Positions 5,015 through 9,699 of a DNA stretch of 9,699 nt are shown in pieces. Under the pieces are notes generated by a model. That model had not been told where the DNA came from, did not search any database, and saw only the letters and a program-made list of their open reading frames with translations. Positions within the stretch are counted from its first letter, which is position 1. Every line of letters begins with the position of its first letter. The translations under genes and the position numbers were made by a program. The stretch spans positions 1 to 9,699 of the forward strand of contig CANQUW010000035.1 of NCBI GenBank assembly GCA_947627145.1, in the 5' to 3' direction. This DNA is from an uncultured Bacilli bacterium (GTDB taxonomy: Bacteria > Bacillota_I > Bacilli_A > RF39 > UBA660).

Positions 5015-6292
5015 ATGGAATTTATAGAAAATTTAGAAAAGAAAGAATATGAAGAATTTGTAGAAAAGAATAAACATAATCATTTTATGCAGTCATATGA
5101 TTTTGGACAGATTAGAAAAGATAAAGGTTTTATACCACATTATGTTGGACTTAAAGATAAAGATAAGCTCGTTTGTAGCGCTCTTCTTTTAGAAAAAAAG
5201 CTAGTATTTGGGTATTCTTATTTATATAGTCCAAGAGGGTATGTTATTGATTTTGATGATAAAGAATTAATAAAAGAATTTACTTTAAAATTAAAAGAAT
5301 ATGCTATAAAACTTAAAGCTATATTTGTTAAGGTTGATCCTGGAATTAAGTTACATAATATAGATAAAAATGGAAATATTCTTGAAGGTTTGGATAATCA
5401 TAAGTTAGTTTCTTTCTTAGAAAGTTTAGGTTATAAGCATCTTGGATATAATTTAGGATTTGAACATGAACAACCTCGTTTTACTTTTAGGATTGATTTA
5501 GATAAAGAGTGGGAAGAAGTATATCAAGGAATGCATCCTACTACTAGAAAAATACTTAATAAAGGTAATCAATATAATTTGGATTTATATATTGGAGATG
5601 AAAAAGATATAGATGACTTTTATATTACTATGAAAGAGACTTCTAAAAGAGAAGGAATAATACAAGCTCCTGTTAAATATTATTTAGATTTTTATAAAAC
5701 TTTTAACAAAGATGGTTTAAGTGATTTATATATAGTTAAGGCTAATATTAAAAAAGTTAGTAAAATATTTACTGATAAAATTAAAGAACTTGAAGAAAGA
5801 AAAATTAGTTTTAATAGTGATAAATACAAAAATAAAGATAAATTACAAAATAAAATTAAAGAAATAGATAATCAACTTATAAAATTAAATAAAGAATTAG
5901 AAAAATTAAAGGATATTAAAGAAAAAGAAGTGGTACTTTCTTCTATTATTACTGTTAAATATGGAGATAAAGTTTGGACAGTACATGGTGGGAATAATTC
6001 GGTACTTATGGAGCTTAATGCTAATTATTTACTTTATTATACAATTATGAAAGATGCGTATGATGCAGGCTATAAAGTAATGGATTGTTTTGGTACATGT
6101 GGGATTTTTGAACCTGATAAGAGTAATCCTATTTTTGGTATTCATTCATTTAAAAAAAGACTTGGCGGGGAATATACAGAATTTATTGGAGAATTTGATT
6201 TAGTAGTTAAACCTTTTATGTATTTTATGTTTACAAAATTGATTCCTATATACAGAAATATTATGAAAAGGCGTTTAAAGAAAGGAGAATAA
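5015..6292 (+). CDS. FemA/FemX/MurM-type peptidoglycan bridge aminoacyltransferase (first copy)
   Basis: A 425-residue member of the FemABX family. These cytoplasmic enzymes use aminoacyl-tRNA to add amino acids to the lysine side chain of lipid-linked peptidoglycan precursors. The frame is open 14 codons further upstream (from 4973), but the ATG at 5015 is preferred because CGAGGTGG lies immediately before it and the N-terminus then matches its neighbour. Features: first GNAT-like half with YSPRG at 71-75; a second half starting with the TTRKILNKG segment; a long Lys/Glu/Leu coiled-coil arm at about 245-307, typical of the tRNA-binding arm of FemA; and the C-terminal FKKRLGGEYTEFIGEFDLV block. 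The usual NFYG near the C-terminus is replaced by DCFGTCG, so this copy is divergent. The downstream copy starts 2 bases after its stop. The added amino acid cannot be told from sequence. Confidence 0.92.
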   Translation: MEFIENLEKKEYEEFVEKNKHNHFMQSYDFGQIRKDKGFIPHYVGLKDKDKLVCSALLLEKKLVFGYSYLYSPRGYVIDFDDKELIKEFTLKLKEYAIKLKAIFVKVDPGIKLHNIDKNGNILEGLDNHKLVSFLESLGYKHLGYNLGFEHEQPRFTFRIDLDKEWEEVYQGMHPTTRKILNKGNQYNLDLYIGDEKDIDDFYITMKETSKREGIIQAPVKYYLDFYKTFNKDGLSDLYIVKANIKKVSKIFTDKIKELEERKISFNSDKYKNKDKLQNKIKEIDNQLIKLNKELEKLKDIKEKEVVLSSIITVKYGDKVWTVHGGNNSVLMELNANYLLYYTIMKDAYDAGYKVMDCFGTCGIFEPDKSNPIFGIHSFKKRLGGEYTEFIGEFDLVVKPFMYFMFTKLIPIYRNIMKRRLKKGE

Positions 6293-6294
6293 TA

Positions 6295-7593
6295 ATGAAG
6301 TTAGTTGAGTTAAATAAAAATGAATTTAAAACTTTTGTAGATAAGAGTGAGCAAGTTACTTTTCATCAAACTAGAAACTGGGGAATTTTAAAAAAGTCTA
6401 ATGGATGGCATCCTTATTATGTTGGTCTTGATAATAAAGGTCAAATTAAAGCTGCGGCACTTATACTTTCAAAAGATGTTCCGATGATTAAAAAAAGAAT
6501 TATGTATAGTCCAAGAGGATTTATTATAAACTATAAAGATTTAGAACTTCTACGTGTATTTACCCGTGAAATCAGAAAATTTGCAGAAAGCAAGAATGTG
6601 ATATTTGTACGTATTGATCCTTATGTTATGTATAAAGAAAGAGATATTAATGGTGATTTAGTAGAAGGTGGTATTGATAATAGTCGTGTTGTTGATAATT
6701 TAAAAGAACTTGGATATCAACATTTTGGATTTAATTTAATGCAAGAAGCATTGCAACCTAGATGGATGCACGTTATTAATACAGAAGGTAAAACACTTGA
6801 TGAAGTAATGGCAGGATTTGAATCTAAAACCAGACAAATTATTAGAAAAAATGAAAGAAATGGTATTCATACAAGAGAAATAAAAGAAAATGAACTTCCT
6901 TTATTTAAAGAAATAATGCAACAAACTAGTGAAAGACGTGACTTTTTAGATAGACCTCTTTCATATTATGAAGAAATGTGGAAAGCAATGCATAATGATG
7001 GTATTCTTAAAATAATGATTGCCTATATTGATTTTGATGAATATTTAGAAAATACTACTCGTGAAAAAGAGAAAATTGAAAAAGAAATGAATGATAGACA
7101 AACAAAGAAAGATAATAATATTTTAAAAATGAATGAAAAGAAATTTGCTCAAAAACAAAAATTTAGTCTTAATGAAATTGAAAGACTTGATAAAGAAATT
7201 GAGAAAATTAAGAAATATCAATATGAATATGGACATAAGTTGAATTTGGGTGCAATACTATTTTTAATTTATGGTAATGAAGTATTATCTTTATTTGGAG
7301 GAAGTCTAGAAAAATTTATGAATTTTCAATCTGCATACACTCTACATTTTGAAGGTATTAAATATGCAGTAGAACATGGATATAAAAGATATAATTTCTA
7401 TGGAATTACAGGAGACTTTTCTAAAGATAATCCTTTATATGGACTTTACTTATTTAAGAAAAGTTTTGGTGGAGAAGTAGTAGAACTTATTGGAGAATTT
7501 GATTTAATTATTAATAAATTCTGGTATACTATGTATCAAAAAGTATTTCCAATGTATAAGAATCTTAAGAGAAAGAAAAAGACTGAAAAATAG
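6295..7593 (+). CDS. FemA/FemX/MurM-type peptidoglycan bridge aminoacyltransferase (second copy)
   Basis: A 432-residue paralogue of the preceding gene, co-transcribed and translationally coupled: its AAAGGAGA ribosome site (6281-6288) lies inside the last codons of the first copy. It has the same order of parts: N-terminal GNAT-like half with HQTRNWG and YSPRG (71-75), the SKTRQIIRKNERNG segment at the start of the second half, a charged coiled-coil arm at about 249-312, and the C-terminal RYNFYGITGDF and FKKSFGGEVVELIGEFDL blocks. These are close to the FemA/FemB/MurM consensus. It should add one or more residues to the interpeptide bridge at the inner face of the membrane, using aminoacyl-tRNA. 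Two tandem copies suggest sequential addition of bridge residues, as with FemX, FemA and FemB; that assignment is inference. The gene ends inside a bidirectional terminator. Confidence 0.94.
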   Translation: MKLVELNKNEFKTFVDKSEQVTFHQTRNWGILKKSNGWHPYYVGLDNKGQIKAAALILSKDVPMIKKRIMYSPRGFIINYKDLELLRVFTREIRKFAESKNVIFVRIDPYVMYKERDINGDLVEGGIDNSRVVDNLKELGYQHFGFNLMQEALQPRWMHVINTEGKTLDEVMAGFESKTRQIIRKNERNGIHTREIKENELPLFKEIMQQTSERRDFLDRPLSYYEEMWKAMHNDGILKIMIAYIDFDEYLENTTREKEKIEKEMNDRQTKKDNNILKMNEKKFAQKQKFSLNEIERLDKEIEKIKKYQYEYGHKLNLGAILFLIYGNEVLSLFGGSLEKFMNFQSAYTLHFEGIKYAVEHGYKRYNFYGITGDFSKDNPLYGLYLFKKSFGGEVVELIGEFDLIINKFWYTMYQKVFPMYKNLKRKKKTEK

Positions 7594-7611
7594 TTTCGGT
7601 CTTTTATTTTT
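7577..7611. terminator. Bidirectional intrinsic terminator between convergent genes
   Basis: AAAAGACTGAAA (7577-7588), loop AATAG, and TTTCGGTCTTTT (7594-7605) form a 12-bp stem with a single G-T pair. T-rich tracts follow on both strands. It contains the TAG of the second fem gene and touches the TAA of the opposing zinc-ribbon gene, so one hairpin serves both transcripts. Confidence 0.9.
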
Positions 7612-9034
7612 GTCTTGTAAATTCTTTATTACTTTGAGAAGTTTTATCTCTTTCATCATATATTACATCTGTATTGGTTCCAATTTCATCTGTGTTGTTT
7701 GCACCTACCATACTTGTAGTTTTTAATGAGCTTTTTCTTCTCATAACTTTATCTTCTGTGTGTAAATTATAGATATATGTTTTAGGATTTTGTTCTGTAT
7801 CTTCCGAATTAGTTATATTAAACATTTTAGTATATCTTTGTTTTATAAAGAAATAACATACTATTCCTAATAGAAGAAATATAAATTTTAAATCAAAATT
7901 TGGCATTAATAACATTAATATTATTCCTATTACTTCTGCAATTAAAGATATAACTAACAATTTTTTTGTATCTATTGGGATATTTCCTATTGTTTTTTTT
8001 GTTCTACCATTTACAGCAATGTAGTAAAAAGTATCATCATCTTGTAATTTATATCCATATAACCAAATTGGTAAATATATTATTTTAAAATCTTCTTTAT
8101 TTATGTCTAAATTCATACTTGTCCATGCTACTCCTCTATCATATTCTTCTAGAGTTTCATTGGCTGCAAATTTAGTTATATTTTTACTTTTTATTTCAGC
8201 TATTTTTTTTATTTCTTCATAATTTATATTTCTGTTTTCTGAGGTACATCCACCTAAATAATTAGGAGTATAAACTATACTTTTTTCTATATCAAATGGT
8301 TTTAAATTATTTATTATATAACTTATTTTATCTGTCTGTTCTTTTTTCTTTTTAGGTAAATAACTTTCTATCATTAGTCCATCCATATATAAATCGTATT
8401 CTCTTTCTACTGTATAGTCATCTGCATCATAGGTAGTAACTCCTGCATGAACATCATAATTCTTTTTTACTGTGTGCTCGCCTTGACCTGATAATTTAGC
8501 ATGTGATGATGTGGATACTGTAACGTAAGGAAAATATGTACACATAATATTTTCTTCTGTTAATCTGTTTTTAAAATCCGTTAAAGCAAATATTTTTCTG
8601 TCTTTTAAATATTTATCTATTTCTTGTTTAGCATCTTGTCTTGTAGTTGCGAAAGTAAGTAATTTTCTTGGAACTGTTGTGGTTGCTACTACATTATTTG
8701 CATTTAAAGTACATCTACACCAATGACACTTTATTTTTCCAATATATCGTTTATCTAATGTTACTTCTGTATTACAATACGAACATTTTAAAGTTACTAA
8801 ATTACTTACATCAACACTAACATTATCATTTATTTGTGGAGGATTTTTATATTTATCATCAATTGGTTTAAATTCATATTGACAAGTATTACAAATATAA
8901 TGTCCAGTTGTCTCATCTTTTGTGAGTTCTGTTAATCCACATTTTGGGCATGATAAAGCAGTAGCATCTGGTACTACTCCTAAAGGTATTACTGCGGTTT
9001 GATTATTATTTGTAACATTAGTATTTCCATTCAT
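7604..9034 (-). CDS. Membrane protein with two N-terminal zinc ribbons, unknown function
   Basis: A 476-residue protein. Residues 29-51 form a zinc ribbon (CPKC ... CNTC: Cys29, 32, 48, 51) and 84-106 a second one (CSYC ... CHWC: Cys84, 87, 103, 106, with Cys108 nearby). A soluble region of about 220 residues follows and includes YLPIWLYGYKLQDDD and a Tyr-rich VNGRTKKTIG segment, a layout seen in uncharacterised zinc-ribbon membrane proteins of Bacillota. Two hydrophobic helices (about 358-377 and 382-398) form a hairpin in the membrane, followed by a polar tail of about 75 residues. There is no signal peptide, so both ribbons should be cytoplasmic. The start has an AGAGGGA ribosome site and an extended -10 promoter upstream. 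It lies between two loci for Fem-type enzymes, but transcribed as its own unit. Family name and role are unknown. Confidence 0.88.
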   Translation of the reverse strand: MNGNTNVTNNNQTAVIPLGVVPDATALSCPKCGLTELTKDETTGHYICNTCQYEFKPIDDKYKNPPQINDNVSVDVSNLVTLKCSYCNTEVTLDKRYIGKIKCHWCRCTLNANNVVATTTVPRKLLTFATTRQDAKQEIDKYLKDRKIFALTDFKNRLTEENIMCTYFPYVTVSTSSHAKLSGQGEHTVKKNYDVHAGVTTYDADDYTVEREYDLYMDGLMIESYLPKKKKEQTDKISYIINNLKPFDIEKSIVYTPNYLGGCTSENRNINYEEIKKIAEIKSKNITKFAANETLEEYDRGVAWTSMNLDINKEDFKIIYLPIWLYGYKLQDDDTFYYIAVNGRTKKTIGNIPIDTKKLLVISLIAEVIGIILMLLMPNFDLKFIFLLLGIVCYFFIKQRYTKMFNITNSEDTEQNPKTYIYNLHTEDKVMRRKSSLKTTSMVGANNTDEIGTNTDVIYDERDKTSQSNKEFTRQK

Positions 9035-9056
9035 AATTATCCCTCTATTTTATTTA

Positions 9057-9065
9057 ATTGTATCA
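9057..9065 (-). promoter_or_regulatory. Extended -10 promoter of the zinc-ribbon gene
   Basis: The minus strand reads TGATACAAT, an extended -10 with TACAAT at 9057-9062. The -35 is weak (TGTTAA 17 bases further upstream). The start point would be near 9050, giving a leader of about 16 bases. It lies downstream of the terminator of the third fem gene, consistent with an independent transcript. Confidence 0.6.
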
Positions 9066-9120
9066 TAAACATAAATAAATTAACAGATATAGATAATTAA
9101 TTTTGACACTTAGATAATTA

Positions 9121-9154
9121 TTAAAATAAAAACTAACTATATTTTTATAGTTAG
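9121..9154 (-). terminator. Intrinsic terminator after the third fem-type gene
   Basis: In the minus transcript CTAACTATA (9146-9154), loop AAAA, and TATAGTTAG (9133-9141) form a perfect 9-bp stem. It is followed by TTTTTATTTT (9123-9132). It starts 6 bases after the stop codon of the partial fem gene. Confidence 0.85.
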
Positions 9155-9160
9155 AATATT

Positions 9161-9699
9161 TTATCTTTTTATTTTTCTTATTATATTAAATAAATTATAA
9201 TAAAATTTATTAATTGGTAGGTAATACTCTCCTATTAATTCTTCTACATATCCAGTAAACCCTTTTTTGAAATCATATATTCCATAGTCTTTATCATTTT
9301 TATCGAAATTTCCACTTATTCCATAAAAATTATATCTTTTAAAATTATTATGAAGTCCATATTTTATCATTTCCCATTGTACTATATAAGGTGTTCCAAA
9401 GTGCATAAATTCTTTTTTATTTCCACCAAATAAATATAAAACATCATCTCCATATGTTATAAATACTCCTGAAGATGCCGGAATTATATCTCCATATTTT
9501 TCTTTTAGTTCTTTAATCTCTTCTATTTGTTTTTTTATTTTTTCTAAAGAATCTTTATGTCTTTTTATTTTTTCTTCTTTAGATTTTTGTTCTTGCATTT
9601 TCTTAATAGTATTTTTTGTTTCTTCTTTTTCTTTTTCTAAATCTTCTAACATAGTTTTGGTATCAAGTTCTGCGATTATAAATTTTATTTCTTTTTTAT
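9161..9699 (-). CDS. FemA/FemB/MurM-type aminoacyltransferase (third copy), 5' end beyond window
   Basis: C-terminal part, about 179 residues, of a third FemABX-family enzyme. The frame is open to the window edge, and an internal Met at 9650-9652 is not the start: residues before it read FIIAELD, the segment that precedes the coiled-coil arm in FemA and MurM. The arm (Lys/Glu-rich, about 60 residues) follows, then the second GNAT half with the LYLFGG segment, RYNFYGISGNF, FKKGFTGYVEELIGEY and LPINKFYYN near the C-terminus. These closely follow the FemA/FemB type. The role is peptidoglycan cross-bridge synthesis from aminoacyl-tRNA. It is on the opposite strand from the other two copies and about 1.6 kb away, with its own terminator. 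Roughly 240 N-terminal residues should lie outside the window. Confidence 0.9.
   Translation of the reverse strand, partial: KKEIKFIIAELDTKTMLEDLEKEKEETKNTIKKMQEQKSKEEKIKRHKDSLEKIKKQIEEIKELKEKYGDIIPASSGVFITYGDDVLYLFGGNKKEFMHFGTPYIVQWEMIKYGLHNNFKRYNFYGISGNFDKNDKDYGIYDFKKGFTGYVEELIGEYYLPINKFYYNLFNIIRKIKR

Noticed and set aside
9161..9652. A complete small 163-residue protein starting at 9652
   Set aside because: The frame continues upstream without a stop to the window edge and encodes the FIIAELD segment conserved in Fem enzymes, so it is the end of a larger gene.

Overview
The window is a very AT-rich stretch of bacterial chromosome with small, tightly packed genes. Its contents point to a low-GC Bacillota lineage close to the Bacilli/Mollicutes border: a T-box leader in front of tyrosyl-tRNA synthetase, a YtxH-type protein with a YtxG-like partner, a TrmB methyltransferase, and FemA/FemX/MurM-type peptidoglycan enzymes. 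TGA is used as a stop (end of trmB) and tryptophan in the recognisable genes is TGG, so this is the standard bacterial code and not Mycoplasma code 4. The Fem-type enzymes imply a peptidoglycan wall with an interpeptide bridge. No rRNA, tRNA, mobile element, CRISPR array or phage gene was seen. The genus cannot be fixed from the sequence alone.

Layout. Positions 1-1136 (minus) hold tyrS, cut at its 3' end by the window edge. Positions 1137-1378 hold its promoter and a compact T-box riboswitch with a TAC (Tyr) specifier. Positions 1409-3865 (minus) hold a four-gene unit read in the order lipoprotein, long disordered acidic protein, small YtxG/DUF948-like membrane protein, YtxH-like protein. 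It has an extended -10 promoter in front and a weak terminator behind. Positions 3921-4556 (minus) are trmB with a TTG start. Positions 4635-4889 (plus) encode a small coiled-coil protein transcribed divergently from trmB, with overlapping promoters. Positions 5015-7593 (plus) carry two tandem Fem-type aminoacyltransferases, coupled by a 2-base gap. Positions 7604-9034 (minus) encode a membrane protein with two zinc ribbons, convergent with the fem pair and sharing a bidirectional terminator with it. Positions 9161-9699 (minus) are the C-terminal part of a third Fem-type enzyme that runs off the window.

How the parts fit. Two themes stand out. The first is translation and tRNA biology: tyrS sensed by uncharged tRNA-Tyr, and m7G46 modification of tRNA by TrmB. 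The second is the cell envelope: three Fem-type ligases that use aminoacyl-tRNA to build a peptide cross-bridge, plus a lipoprotein and single-pass coiled-coil membrane proteins. The most interesting unexplained piece is the lipoprotein/disordered protein/YtxG-like/YtxH unit. Its 354-residue disordered member has an amphipathic N-terminus resembling that of SepF and two short ordered-looking motifs. The zinc-ribbon membrane protein between the Fem genes is also uncharacterised.
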